64,000 nucleotides of DNA from CAYSCX01 sp964429575 (GCA_964429575.1 CAYSCX010000001.1:124001-188000); one strand, 5' to 3'. Positions 9,292-18,433 are shown, counted from the first letter of the stretch. Notes: generated from the sequence alone by a model not told the origin. Numbers and translations are program-made.

Positions 9292-11040
9292 ATGGAGAAA
9301 GGCTGGCCAGAAAAGTCTGCCGGAGGGGACAATGAATTTGAGTCGTTGATGGAAGAGAGCTTGCGTGCTCCCCGCGCGGGCGATGTGCTGACCGGAAGAG
9401 TGCTGCTCGTTACGCGCGACAGCGTCATCATCGACATCAACTACAAGTGCGAAGGGCAGGTTCCCATCGATGAGTTCCTCGATCAGGACAACAACGTCAT
9501 GGTCGCGGAGGGCGATGAGGTTGATGTGTACTTCGAGGGCGCCGAAACCGAGAACGGTACGGTTATGCTCTCGCACGCCAAGGCCGAGAAGTTCAAGGTC
9601 TGGCGCGAACTCGACCGCGCGTTCCAAAGTGAAACTCCGGTCGAAGGGGTGGTGCTGGGCAAGGTCAAGGGCGGGCTCAAGGTCGACATCGGTGTTGCAG
9701 CCTTCCTGCCGGGATCGCATGTGGACATCCGTCCGGCGCGCAACCTCGATCGTTACGTCGGTCAGCGCGGGCGCTTTCAAATCCTGAAATTCAATCGCGC
9801 GCGCGGCAATGTGGTGGTCTCACGGCGTTCGGTACTCGAGCGCGAACGCGCGTCGCTCAAGGAACAAACGCTCAAGGTCCTCGAAGAGGGCGTCATCCTC
9901 GAGGGGACCGTCAAGAACATCACTGACTACGGCGCCTTCATCGACTTGGGCGGCATCGACGGCCTGCTGCACATCACTGATATGGCCTGGGGCCGCCTGC
10001 AACATCCGTCGGAAGTGCTCAAAGTTGGCGACAAGGTCAAAGTCGTGGTCCTGAAGTACGATCCGCAGCGCGAGCGCGTATCGCTCGGCATGAAGCAGAT
10101 CCTTCCGGATCCGTGGACCAAGGCGAGCGAGACCTATCCGCCCGGCACGCGCATCACGGGCAAGGTCGTGAGCGTCACCGACTACGGTGCGTTCGTCGAA
10201 CTCGAGCGCGGCATCGAGGGGCTCATCCACGTTTCCGAAATGAGCTGGAGCAAGCGCACCGTACATCCGTCCAAAGTCGTCAACGTTGGCGACACGGTGG
10301 AAGTGCAGGTGCTGGGCGTCGATGAGGGCAACCGGCGTATCTCGCTCGGCTTGAAGCAGACCGAACCGAATCCGTGGACCGAACTAGTGGGTAAGCATCC
10401 AGTCGGCAGCAGCGTTCACGGCAAGGTGAAGTCGATAACCGACTTCGGCGTGTTCCTCGAGATCGAGCCGGGCATCGACGGCCTCGTGCACATTTCGGAT
10501 CTCTCGTGGACCAAGAAAATTCGCCACCCTTCGGAGCTGTGCAAGAAGGGCGACGAACTGGACGCGATTGTGCTCGGCGTGGACGTCGAGAATGAACGCG
10601 TGAGCCTCGGTCTAAAGCAGCTTGCAGGCGACCCGTGGACCTCGATCGGCGAGCGCTACCCGCTCAACAGCAAGGTGCACGGCAAGGTCAGTTCGGTCGC
10701 CGACTTCGGCGTGTTTGTGGAACTCGAAGAGGGCATCGAGGGACTCATCCACATCTCGCAGCTCTCCAATGAGCGCGTGGACAAACCGAGCTCGCTTTTC
10801 AAGGTCGATGATCCGGTCGAGGCGCTGGTCGTGCAACTCGAACCCAAGGAGCGCCGCATCGGACTTTCGGTCAAGGCGCTCAAGGCGCACGAAGAGCGCG
10901 AAGAAATGCAGGCTTATCTGAAGCGCGACAATGACAACGCGCGCTTCTCCATCGAAGACATCATCGGCGGCGAGCTTCGGCTCGACCGCGAAGATGGCGA
11001 TCGGCGCGCCTCGCGTGGCGGCCGCGATCGCGACAACTAA
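9292..11040 (+). CDS. rpsA: 30S ribosomal protein S1
   Basis: 582-residue S1 with six S1 RNA-binding repeats. Two divergent N-terminal repeats (about residues 25-95 and 112-180) serve ribosome docking in this family. Four similar repeats follow from about residue 198, recognisable by cores such as ITDYGAFIDLGGIDGLLH, VTDYGAFVELERGIEGLIH, ITDFGVFLEIEPGIDGLVH and VADFGVFVELEEGIEGLIH. The C-terminal tail is charged and Arg/Asp-rich. GGAAGG lies upstream of the ATG at 9292. It delivers structured mRNAs to the 30S subunit. ihfB follows after 17 bp. Confidence 0.97.
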   Translation: MEKGWPEKSAGGDNEFESLMEESLRAPRAGDVLTGRVLLVTRDSVIIDINYKCEGQVPIDEFLDQDNNVMVAEGDEVDVYFEGAETENGTVMLSHAKAEKFKVWRELDRAFQSETPVEGVVLGKVKGGLKVDIGVAAFLPGSHVDIRPARNLDRYVGQRGRFQILKFNRARGNVVVSRRSVLERERASLKEQTLKVLEEGVILEGTVKNITDYGAFIDLGGIDGLLHITDMAWGRLQHPSEVLKVGDKVKVVVLKYDPQRERVSLGMKQILPDPWTKASETYPPGTRITGKVVSVTDYGAFVELERGIEGLIHVSEMSWSKRTVHPSKVVNVGDTVEVQVLGVDEGNRRISLGLKQTEPNPWTELVGKHPVGSSVHGKVKSITDFGVFLEIEPGIDGLVHISDLSWTKKIRHPSELCKKGDELDAIVLGVDVENERVSLGLKQLAGDPWTSIGERYPLNSKVHGKVSSVADFGVFVELEEGIEGLIHISQLSNERVDKPSSLFKVDDPVEALVVQLEPKERRIGLSVKALKAHEEREEMQAYLKRDNDNARFSIEDIIGGELRLDREDGDRRASRGGRDRDN

Positions 11041-11057
11041 CCGATATCCGCCGGGAC

Positions 11058-11342
11058 ATGACCAAGCGCGGGATCATCGAAGAACTGCTCGCGCGCAATC
11101 GGCGCTTCTCGCATCGCGAATCCGAAACCATCGTCAACGCCATGTTCGACGCGATGGCGAATTCACTCGCGCGCGGTGACCGCATCGAAATCCGCGGCTT
11201 CGGCAGCTTCGGCGTCAAGCAGCGTCGCGCGCGCCAGGGGCGCAACCCCAAGACCGGTGAGGTGGTGAAGGTGGATGCGAAGCGGATTCCGTTCTTCCGC
11301 GCCGGCAAGGAACTCAGATCAGAAATTAATGGCGCCCGCTAG
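11058..11342 (+). CDS. ihfB: Integration host factor subunit beta / HU-family protein
   Basis: 94-residue DNA-bending protein of the HU/IHF family. It has MTKRGIIEEL at the start, the IEIRGFGSFGV beta-arm base and RQGRNPKTGE at the DNA-intercalating arm tip, ending with FFRAGKELR. The position directly after rpsA is the typical ihfB (himD) context and is why I prefer IHF-beta over HU. A partner alpha subunit is not in the window. The gene overlaps the next one by 14 bp. Confidence 0.9.
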   Translation: MTKRGIIEELLARNRRFSHRESETIVNAMFDAMANSLARGDRIEIRGFGSFGVKQRRARQGRNPKTGEVVKVDAKRIPFFRAGKELRSEINGAR

Positions 11343-11892
11343 CCGGGACGGAAGGGGCACCGGCACCGACGCGCCGCAGCTCTCGCTAAGGCTTTGGGCG
11401 CCGTGGCGCTACGCGTACCTGCGCACGGTGAGTTCGCGCCGCAAGCCCGCGTGCATCTTCTGTCACGGCCGGCTGACTCCCGCCTCGCGGCGACTAAACC
11501 TTGTGCTCTATAGCGATGATCGCGCGCTCGTGATGCTCAACCGCTATCCGTACAACAACGGCCACATCATGATCGCGCCGCGACGCCACGTCGCAACGCC
11601 CGAATTGTTGACCCGCCGCGAAACCAGCGCCATCGCGGAGTTATTGCCGGAATCGGTCAAACGCTTGCGCCGCGTGCTGCGCCCCGCGGGATTCAATTTA
11701 GGCGCGAACTTGGGACGGGTCGCCGGCGCAGGCTTCGCCGATCACTTGCACTGGCACGTGGTGCCACGCTGGGACGGTGACACGAATTTCATGCCGGTGC
11801 TTGCCTCCACGCGCGTGCTGTCGCAGCATCTGAAGAACAGTTACGCGCAACTGGAGCCGGTTTTCAGGGACATCGGCGCCAGTCTATCCTAG
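11329..11892 (+). CDS. HIT-family nucleotide hydrolase/phosphorylase
   Basis: 187-residue histidine-triad protein. The catalytic triad is DHLHWHVVPRW (HxHxH) near residues 138-148, preceded by the NRYPYNNGHIMIAPRRH strand-loop. A CIFC pair near residue 45 could be half of a metal site. This arrangement matches the Ap4A phosphorylase/FHIT-like branch that acts on nucleoside polyphosphates, but the substrate cannot be read from sequence. I start at the ATG at 11329, inside the end of ihfB. Its TAG stop (11890-11892) is the first three bases of a 159-bp repeat element. Confidence 0.85.
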   Translation: MAPASRDGRGTGTDAPQLSLRLWAPWRYAYLRTVSSRRKPACIFCHGRLTPASRRLNLVLYSDDRALVMLNRYPYNNGHIMIAPRRHVATPELLTRRETSAIAELLPESVKRLRRVLRPAGFNLGANLGRVAGAGFADHLHWHVVPRWDGDTNFMPVLASTRVLSQHLKNSYAQLEPVFRDIGASLS

Positions 11893-12048
11893 CAGGGTGT
11901 TGAGAAACGCCTCGAGTTCCAAGATGGCATCGACTTTGCCCGCAACACCCTGCGTGAAAGTCGGCTGCCTTCCTAATCTTCTCCCCCTCTGGGGGAGAAG
12001 CGAGAGAGAGAGCAGACTGTTGGAAATGACTTTTTCAACAGCCTGCTA
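11890..12048. repeat. 159-bp three-hairpin repeat, copy 1
   Basis: Begins TAGCAGGGTGTTGAG and ends CAACAGCCTGCTA, an imperfect inverted terminal repeat bounded by TA on both sides. It folds as three hairpins. Hairpin 1 pairs GCAGGGTGTTG (11892) with CAACACCCTGC (11943-11953). Hairpin 2 is a perfect 10-bp stem CTTCTCCCCC/GGGGGAGAAG (11978-12000) with loop TCT. Hairpin 3 spans about 12010-12047 and has uncompensated mismatches in this copy. Same length as copies at 24478 and 29639. It looks like a non-autonomous MITE; there is no coding capacity. Confidence 0.9.
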
Positions 12049-12075
12049 GAAAGCGGAGCGCCAATCGGAAGCACA

Positions 12076-13485
12076 ATGGATCATCAACTTCTCCAGCTCC
12101 ACACTCTCGGCCAATTGAAGCGCACCGGCTACCAGGTGCTGCCCGCCCGCCTCGAGATGCGCAACAATCTGCTCGAGTGCCTGCGCGAGAGCGCGCGCAT
12201 CCTTCCCGGAATCGTCGGTTACGATGAAACGGTCATCCCCGAGATTGAAAACGGGATTCTCGCCGGGCATCACATGATATTTCTCGGCGAGCGCGGGCAG
12301 GCCAAGTCGCGGATCATCCGCGGGCTTACCGGACTGCTCGATGAGTTCGTGCCGGCGGTCAAAGGTTGCGAGATCAACGACAATCCGTTCGATCCGATAT
12401 GCCGCGCCTGCCGCAGACTCCTGGAAGAACATGGTGATGAGCTCGAAATCGCCTGGATCGGCCGCGAGCAACGCTATGCTGAAAAACTCGCGACGCCCGA
12501 CGTGTCGATCGCCGATCTGATCGGCGAAATCGATCCGATCAAGGTTGCCGAGGGGCGCTACCTCGCCGACGAGGAAACCATTCACTACGGTCTGATCCCG
12601 CGCACCAACCGCGGCATCTTCGCCATCAATGAGCTGCCCGATCTCACTGAGAAGGTGCAGGTCGGTCTGTTCAACCTGATGGAAGAGAAGGACGTCCAGA
12701 TCAAGGGCTACAAGATACGCCTCCCGGTGGACGTCGTGTTCATCGCGAGCGCGAATCCCGAAGATTACACCTCGCGCGGCCGCATCATCACGCCGCTCAA
12801 GGATCGGTTCGACGTACAGATTCGCACGCACTACCCCAAGACGCTCGAGGACGAAATCGCGATCATGGAGCAGGAGTCGCACTACCCGCCGCGGCCCGGC
12901 ATGGAAGTGCGCGCGCCGCAGTTCCTGAAGGAAATCGTCGCGCAGATCACCTTCGAGGCGCGCGGGTCGAACGAGATCAACCAATCCTCCGGCGTCTCGG
13001 TTCGCGTGTCGATCAACAATTACGAGTCGGTGCTCTCCAACGCGGAGAAGCGTGCGGTGCGCAACCACGAAAACGAGGTCGTGCCGCGCATTTCGGATCT
13101 GCATTCGCTCTACGCATCGACCGCCGGCAAGATTGAGCTTGAGTACGCCGGTGAGGACAAGAAGGATGAGGATTTGATCGAGCGGCTAATCAACCGCGCG
13201 GTACTCAAGGTCTTCGACCGCTACCTTAAGCTCGACGACCTCAAGCCCATCGCCGACTACTTCGAGCAGGGCTGGGGCGTCGCGGTCTCCGACAGCGCGC
13301 CGTGCTCCGACTACATGGAGCCGATTCGCGAGGTCACCGGGCTGCGCGAAACCATCGACCGGCTCGGGCCGTTCGAGACGCCCGGGCTGATGGCGGCCGC
13401 CAGCGAGTTCATCTTCGAAGGTCTCCACCTTCACCAAAAACTCAACAAGGACCGCCAGGGCGGGCGGCTCTCCTACCACGGCTAG
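12076..13485 (+). CDS. MoxR/ChlI-like AAA+ ATPase
   Basis: 469-residue AAA+ protein related to magnesium-chelatase I subunits and MoxR ATPases. A Walker A loop of the form GERGQAKS lies at about residues 74-81. A Walker B-like strand IFAINELPDL uses Asn-Glu, and the sensor segment reads VFIASANPEDYTSRGRI. It is followed 15 bp later by a vWA-domain protein. MoxR-vWA pairs generally act as chaperone-like machines that insert metal ions or remodel a partner; the client here is unknown. It should not be read as a chlorophyll or cobalamin chelatase without the other subunits. Confidence 0.85.
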   Translation: MDHQLLQLHTLGQLKRTGYQVLPARLEMRNNLLECLRESARILPGIVGYDETVIPEIENGILAGHHMIFLGERGQAKSRIIRGLTGLLDEFVPAVKGCEINDNPFDPICRACRRLLEEHGDELEIAWIGREQRYAEKLATPDVSIADLIGEIDPIKVAEGRYLADEETIHYGLIPRTNRGIFAINELPDLTEKVQVGLFNLMEEKDVQIKGYKIRLPVDVVFIASANPEDYTSRGRIITPLKDRFDVQIRTHYPKTLEDEIAIMEQESHYPPRPGMEVRAPQFLKEIVAQITFEARGSNEINQSSGVSVRVSINNYESVLSNAEKRAVRNHENEVVPRISDLHSLYASTAGKIELEYAGEDKKDEDLIERLINRAVLKVFDRYLKLDDLKPIADYFEQGWGVAVSDSAPCSDYMEPIREVTGLRETIDRLGPFETPGLMAAASEFIFEGLHLHQKLNKDRQGGRLSYHG

Positions 13486-13500
13486 GGCCGCCGCTCCCGC

Positions 13501-15093
13501 ATGGTAACCACCCGCTACAGCCAGTGGGACGGCACCCAGCGCATCAAGCTCGACGCCGACAAGGTGTTCGAAAAACTCGCCGAGTACCTGTCCTACACCG
13601 ACGACGTGCGCCAGGCGATGGACTGGATGATGCGCCAGGGCATGGACTTCGACGGCGTTCGCGTGATGGGGCTCGATGAGTTTCTTGAGCAGCTGCGCCA
13701 GGAGATGCGCCAGCGCTATCGCGAGTTCAATCTGAAGGACGCGCTCTCCGAGATGGAGCAGCGCCTCGAGGACATTCTGAATCGCGAACGCCAGACACTC
13801 GAGGGTCTCAAGAGCGAAAAGCCCGGCGCCGAAGAAAAACAGCGCCAGCTATCGCGGATGCCGCGGCGTCTAAGCGAGGCCATCCGCAAGATCGAGAGCT
13901 ACGAGTTCGAAGACTCTCAGGCTGCCGCCGATTTCGACGAGCTGCTCAAGGAATACGAGAACATCCGCGACCTGGAGAACTTCCGCGACCGCAACCAGCA
14001 TCTGTTCCACGGTCCCAAGAGCCTCGGATACCAGCAAGCGCTGGACCTGATGCGCGAAATGGAGCGGATGCGCCAGCTCGAGCAGGACCTGATGTCCGGC
14101 AACTTCGAGAGCATCTCACTCGATGACCTCCGCCAGATGCTCGGCGATCAGGCGCTGCAGGATTTTCAGAATCTGCGCCAGGTGATGCTGCTGCTCGACC
14201 GCTCCGGGTTCATCGTCTCCAAGGGCGATCACATGCAACTCTCGCCCAAGGGCGTGCGGCGCATCGGCCAGCTCGCATTGCGCGACATCTACCAAAACTT
14301 GCTTCGCGATCGCTCCGGCGGCCACGTCACCGATCATCGCGGCATCACCGAGATGCGCCCCGATGAAGTGCGCCAGTACCAGTACGGGGACCCGATGAAC
14401 CTCAACCTCGTCGGCACGCTTAAACATGCGCTTACCCGCAAGCCCGGCGTGCCGCTCAAGCTCGAGGCCGGCGATTTCGAGATCTACGAAAACGACTACG
14501 GCAGCTCGTCATCGACCGTGCTGTGCCTCGACATGTCGTGGTCGATGAGCTGGGAAGGGCGCTTCGCCGCCGCCAAGAAAGTCGCGATGGCGATGGAGAC
14601 GCTGATTCGCTCCAAGTTCCCGCGCGATTTCTTTTCCATCGTCGGCTTCTTCACCCGCGCGGTGGAACTCAAGCTCAAGGATCTCCCCGAGGCGTCCTGG
14701 AACATGGGCGACCCGTTTACCAACTTGCAGGACGGCCTGCGCCTCGCCTCCGACCTGCTCTCGCGCCATCCGTCGCGCAACCAGCACATCATCGTCATCA
14801 CCGACGGCCAGCCTACCGCTTACTTCCTCAACCACCGGCTCTACTGCGAGTGGCCGCTCTCGTTTGGCGGCATCTCGATGCGCGCGGCGCAGGAGACGCT
14901 CAAGGAAGTCGAGCGCGTCACCCGCCGCGGAATCACAATCAACACGTTCATGCTCGACGACTCGCCGAGCCTGCGCGCGTTCGTTGAAAAGATGACGCAG
15001 ATCAATCGCGGCCGCGCGCTTTACACCCGCCCCGATCATCTCGGCGAATACCTGCTGGTCGATTACCTTTCCAAGAAGCGCAAGCGTGTCTGA
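13501..15093 (+). CDS. vWA-domain protein, partner of the MoxR-like ATPase
   Basis: 530-residue protein with a charged, helical N-terminal half, rich in Glu, Arg and Gln (coiled-coil prone, about residues 60-210). The C-terminal half is a von Willebrand A domain. The MIDAS metal site is visible: CLDMSWSMS (DxSxS) at about residues 341-349, a downstream Thr in NMGDPFTNLQDG, and the Asp of VITDGQPT. It resembles the metal-binding partner subunits that work with MoxR/ChlI ATPases, and the tight spacing supports a functional pair. There is no signal peptide, so it is cytoplasmic. Its last bases overlap the methyltransferase start. Confidence 0.85.
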   Translation: MVTTRYSQWDGTQRIKLDADKVFEKLAEYLSYTDDVRQAMDWMMRQGMDFDGVRVMGLDEFLEQLRQEMRQRYREFNLKDALSEMEQRLEDILNRERQTLEGLKSEKPGAEEKQRQLSRMPRRLSEAIRKIESYEFEDSQAAADFDELLKEYENIRDLENFRDRNQHLFHGPKSLGYQQALDLMREMERMRQLEQDLMSGNFESISLDDLRQMLGDQALQDFQNLRQVMLLLDRSGFIVSKGDHMQLSPKGVRRIGQLALRDIYQNLLRDRSGGHVTDHRGITEMRPDEVRQYQYGDPMNLNLVGTLKHALTRKPGVPLKLEAGDFEIYENDYGSSSSTVLCLDMSWSMSWEGRFAAAKKVAMAMETLIRSKFPRDFFSIVGFFTRAVELKLKDLPEASWNMGDPFTNLQDGLRLASDLLSRHPSRNQHIIVITDGQPTAYFLNHRLYCEWPLSFGGISMRAAQETLKEVERVTRRGITINTFMLDDSPSLRAFVEKMTQINRGRALYTRPDHLGEYLLVDYLSKKRKRV

Positions 15094-15886
15094 AGCCGCG
15101 CGGCCGCGGGCCGCATCAGCTCGCGCGCGGACGACCGCTCCCCAAGCCAACAAGCTCTACCGCGGCGATTGCATCGACTTGATGCGCGCGTGGCCCGGTG
15201 GTTCCTTCGACGCGTGCATCGCCGACCCGCCCTACAACATGAGCCGGCGCAAGGGGCTCGGGTGGGCATTCAGCTCGCACGTGACGATGGCGCAGGAGTG
15301 GGACCGCTTCTCTGACCGCGGCTACTTCGACTTCACGCGCGCGTGGCTCACCGAAGTCGCGCGTCTCGTCAAGCGCGATGGCAACATTCTCGTATTCGGC
15401 AGCTTTCACAACATCTACCTGATCGGATTCGTGCTTCAGAATGTGCTCGGACTTCGCGTGATGCAGCAAATCACGTGGTTCAAACCCAACGCGCAACCCA
15501 ACATCACCGGCCGGCTCCCGACCGAGAGTTCGGAGTACATCATCTGGGCCTGCAACAATTCGCCCGACCGCGCGAGCCATTGGACGTTCGACTATCCCGC
15601 GTCGAAAAAAATCGGCGGCGGCAAGCAGCTTCGCAATGTGTGGTCGATTCCGTGTACGCCCCGCTCCGAGAAGAGCCTTGGAAATCATCCCACTCAAAAG
15701 CCGCTCGCGCTGCTCGAGCGCATTGTGACGCTCTGGACCCGCCCGCGCGACCTCGTCCTCGATTGTTTCCTCGGCACGGGCACGACCGCTGTCGCCGCGC
15801 AGCGCCTGAAGCGACGGTGGGTGGGGATTGAGAAGGATCGGAAGTATTTCGCAGTCGCGAACGCGCGGCTTCGAAGATCGGCCTGA
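15086..15886 (+). CDS. DNA methyltransferase (beta-class, N6-A or N4-C)
   Basis: 266-residue SAM-dependent DNA methylase. The catalytic motif IV DPPYN lies at residues 47-51, ahead of the SAM-binding FxGxG motif DCFLGTGTT at about residue 226, followed by WVGIEKD. Motif IV before motif I defines the beta class. HPTQKPLALLERI is the usual motif X region. DPPY is most often seen with N6-adenine methylation, but N4-cytosine cannot be excluded. The start is GTG at 15086, overlapping the vWA gene by 8 bp. No restriction endonuclease is adjacent, so it looks like an orphan methylase. Confidence 0.88.
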   Translation: MSEAARPRAASARARTTAPQANKLYRGDCIDLMRAWPGGSFDACIADPPYNMSRRKGLGWAFSSHVTMAQEWDRFSDRGYFDFTRAWLTEVARLVKRDGNILVFGSFHNIYLIGFVLQNVLGLRVMQQITWFKPNAQPNITGRLPTESSEYIIWACNNSPDRASHWTFDYPASKKIGGGKQLRNVWSIPCTPRSEKSLGNHPTQKPLALLERIVTLWTRPRDLVLDCFLGTGTTAVAAQRLKRRWVGIEKDRKYFAVANARLRRSA

Positions 15887-15892
15887 CGCAAC

Positions 15893-16813
15893 TTACCGCC
15901 CTGCGGCGCTCGCCGCGCGCATCGGCGCCGGAACCGTCCACGCGGCGCCAATCTGGCGCATCACGATCCGGTTCGATTCGTCGCCCGCCGCCCGCACCAG
16001 CCGATCGACCGGCTCGTTCATCGGTTCGCGCGATAGCCTGAAGGTTCCCCAATGAATCGGTATCAGGTACTCGGAGTGCGTCTGTTGGAACATCTCCCAG
16101 ACCTGTTCGGGATTGGCGTGATTCCAAATCCAGGGGTCGTAAGCGCCGACCGAGAACGCCGCCACCTCTGGCGGTCGGTCGCCGATCGCATTGAAGATCT
16201 TCGTGTACGCGCTGTCGCAGCCAACGAACACTCGCCGCCCGCCCTTCTCAAGCAGGTAGCTGTTGTAACCGTAGGTACGTCCCCACGGCCATCGCTTGCC
16301 CCAATGGGTCGCGCCGAGCGCCGTGACGCGGAGTCCGCGTACAGTAATCGATTCGCCCCATTGCAGCTCTCGCACGTCGTGAAATCCGACCGGCCGTATC
16401 AGCGATGCGCACGCGTCGCTGGTCACGACCACGGCGTCGCGCGGCATCGTCGCAAGCGACGGCAGATCCAAGTGGTCCATGTGCGCGTGAGTGACCAGCA
16501 CCAGGTCAACCTTCGGCAAATCGGCGGGCGTGAGTACCGGATCGATTAATCGCTGCGGCCCGATTGTCAACAACCCGCCGACCGAGAGTCCCACCCTGTC
16601 TAGCAGCGCCGGGTCGGTGATCACGCGAACGCCGAGAAAGTTTATCAGCAGCGTCGCGTGGCCCAGGTTGGCGATCGTGATTTCACTGTCCGACCACGAC
16701 GCCGGGACTATTTTCTCGCTGGTAATCATCGCCTGCGGCTCATCGCTCAAAGCGTAAGTGCTCGCAAGCGCGAATGCCAGTACCAAGCCCGCTGCAAGAA
16801 GACCAATCCGCAT
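15893..16813 (-). CDS. Exported metallo-beta-lactamase-fold hydrolase
   Basis: 306-residue MBL-fold protein with an N-terminal signal (MRIGLLAAGLVLAFALASTYA). The metal-binding motif THAHMDHLD lies about residue 110. Further conserved His/Asp sites are in GATHWGKRW, VGCDSAY and IPIHWGTF. These segments match the UlaG/NAPE-PLD-like branch rather than true beta-lactamases. The substrate is unknown; phosphodiester or lactone hydrolysis is plausible. The start is ATG at 16811-16813; a TTG just upstream is less likely. It lies 26 bp downstream of the lipoprotein gene, probably in the same operon. Confidence 0.85.
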   Translation of the reverse strand: MRIGLLAAGLVLAFALASTYALSDEPQAMITSEKIVPASWSDSEITIANLGHATLLINFLGVRVITDPALLDRVGLSVGGLLTIGPQRLIDPVLTPADLPKVDLVLVTHAHMDHLDLPSLATMPRDAVVVTSDACASLIRPVGFHDVRELQWGESITVRGLRVTALGATHWGKRWPWGRTYGYNSYLLEKGGRRVFVGCDSAYTKIFNAIGDRPPEVAAFSVGAYDPWIWNHANPEQVWEMFQQTHSEYLIPIHWGTFRLSREPMNEPVDRLVRAAGDESNRIVMRQIGAAWTVPAPMRAASAAGR

Positions 16814-16839
16814 CAATCAATAGATTCGAGCCGCACCGA

Positions 16840-17415
16840 TCACTCCGGCGCGGGATAACATGGAAGCTTTGGAACCAGCGCGTAGTTGTAGGTGCGCTCA
16901 TTTGTGCGGACGGTTCCCTCAACTCCGCCGAAAACGACAGCCAGGGTCGTCGCCTGCTCGCTCTCCGCGGCGGTATCCGCAATCGCCGGTGCGTATGCAA
17001 GGTACCGCGTCTCGTCGCTTGCGACCGCATCTGCGAGCCGCGGCGTGAACGTCGCATCGTGCGGAAGATTCGACGCACCCGCGTTCGCGTACATCCACTC
17101 CGCCTCGGGATCTCTGCGCACCAACGCCATCGGGCGGATGTTTATTCTGCCCTCGGGCGAGCGCTTGACTTCGCTCACCGCCGGCGCGCCGCGCATCAAT
17201 TGATCACATCGCTCTTCGGTTTCCTTGGGAGATTCGTCGCCGGCCGTCGCGCGCGCGCCTTGTACCGCGGCAAACGTGGCGCCGGACATCACAGTCGGAG
17301 CAAGCGCCGCCGCAGCCATCGCGGCGGCACAGCCGCCCGCTCCGCATGCGACCGCAAATGCAAGCACCGAGCACAGCAGCGGCCATCCAGCTCGCGTGGA
17401 TGAGATTCGGATCAC
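16840..17415 (-). CDS. Putative exported lipoprotein of unknown function
   Basis: 191-residue protein with an N-terminal hydrophobic segment (LLCSVLAFAVACGAGGCAAA). It contains two cysteines that could serve as lipobox Cys, though neither is preceded by a canonical Leu at -3. The mature part has a TYNYALVPKLPCYPAPE tail and no family I recognise. The start is GTG at 17415 and overlaps the stop of the O-methyltransferase gene by 4 bp, so the two are coupled. Confidence 0.65.
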   Translation of the reverse strand: MIRISSTRAGWPLLCSVLAFAVACGAGGCAAAMAAAALAPTVMSGATFAAVQGARATAGDESPKETEERCDQLMRGAPAVSEVKRSPEGRINIRPMALVRRDPEAEWMYANAGASNLPHDATFTPRLADAVASDETRYLAYAPAIADTAAESEQATTLAVVFGGVEGTVRTNERTYNYALVPKLPCYPAPE

Positions 17416-18410
17416 GGCTTTCGCGCCACCACCAACGACGATGTGAACGGCGGGCTCGGTAGCGCTCGCTGTTGAATATCGGCGAAGCCGGCCGACTCGA
17501 GCCAGCCCGCGACCTCCTCATACGCATAATCGCGCCCACGCGTGGTGAGCAGCAGGTAAAGCGAAAAGACCGCGCCCGCGCGCGGCTGAGTATGGTCGCG
17601 ATTCATGATGTGGTCCTTGATGATGACACGTCCACCGGTCGAAAGCGCGTCGAAGCATTTGCGCGCAAGCTCGGCGTTGGTCGCTTCGTTTTCGCTGTGG
17701 ATGATGTTGGAAAGCAGCAGTACGTCGCACGGCCCGGGCAGCTCGTCGCGGAGGTAATCCACCTCACACAGCTCGAGCCGGTCGAGCGCCCACGCCGCGC
17801 GCTGCTCAAGGAGCCGCCGCGCAACCTCGAGCGTCGCGCCGAGGTCGTAGATCGACGCGCGTAAGTCCGGCCACTTTCGCAACAACTCGACCAGGTATGT
17901 CCCCGGTCCGCCACCGACGTCGGCGATTGTCTTGACGCCCGTCAGGTCGAGATTGGCAGCCAGCCAGCGCGCATCGCCGCGCGCACGTACGAGGCTGTCC
18001 ATCGCGCCGATGAAGCTGTCGGTCTCCTCGCCGCTTTCCTGGAACATGTCCGGCGTTCTCACCGGCCGCCCGGTGCGAATCGCCTCCTCGAGTTTCGCCC
18101 ATAGCGGGAAGATCGCCTCGTCAAACAGGATCATCCCGCCCATGTACTCGTCCGACTGATCGAGCAAGTAACGGCGCGCGGTGTCACCCAGCGAGAATTC
18201 TTCGCCGTTCTTCTCCAGCAACCGCAGCGCAACCAGCGCGTTCGCGAGCAGTGCGGTCGCGCGTTCCTCACAATGCAGTAATCGCGCGAGGGATTGAGCT
18301 TCGGCAGCGCCGCCCGCGAGCGCGTGGAAGACGCCCAGCTTCAATGCGACCTGGATTGCGCGCGCCTCTGCGTGCGCGCCGACGAGCCCCGCTAGCTCCG
18401 CGAAATCCAT
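17412..18410 (-). CDS. SAM-dependent O-methyltransferase (plant/antibiotic type)
   Basis: 332-residue methyltransferase. A helical N-terminal dimerisation region (about residues 1-150) precedes the catalytic domain, which has the SAM-binding motif DVGGGPGTYL at about residues 165-174. YDLGATLEVAR, LLLSNIIHSEN and GGRVIIKDHIMN follow. The order matches O-methyltransferase family 2, which includes hydroxyneurosporene and antibiotic O-methylases. No biosynthetic partner genes are visible, so the acceptor is unknown. It is first in a minus-strand run with the lipoprotein and MBL genes. Confidence 0.85.
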   Translation of the reverse strand: MDFAELAGLVGAHAEARAIQVALKLGVFHALAGGAAEAQSLARLLHCEERATALLANALVALRLLEKNGEEFSLGDTARRYLLDQSDEYMGGMILFDEAIFPLWAKLEEAIRTGRPVRTPDMFQESGEETDSFIGAMDSLVRARGDARWLAANLDLTGVKTIADVGGGPGTYLVELLRKWPDLRASIYDLGATLEVARRLLEQRAAWALDRLELCEVDYLRDELPGPCDVLLLSNIIHSENEATNAELARKCFDALSTGGRVIIKDHIMNRDHTQPRAGAVFSLYLLLTTRGRDYAYEEVAGWLESAGFADIQQRALPSPPFTSSLVVARKP

Positions 18411-18433
18411 CGCTCACCGGCCGCGCGGCCCGC

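Noticed and set aside
11890..12048. Rho-independent terminator for the HIT gene
   Set aside because: Hairpins are present but the same 159-bp unit occurs elsewhere in different contexts and with TA-bounded ends, which fits a mobile repeat better.
12076..15093. Magnesium or cobalt chelatase I/D subunits
   Set aside because: The folds match MoxR/vWA partners, but no catalytic H/CobN subunit or tetrapyrrole gene is near, so a chelatase name is not justified.
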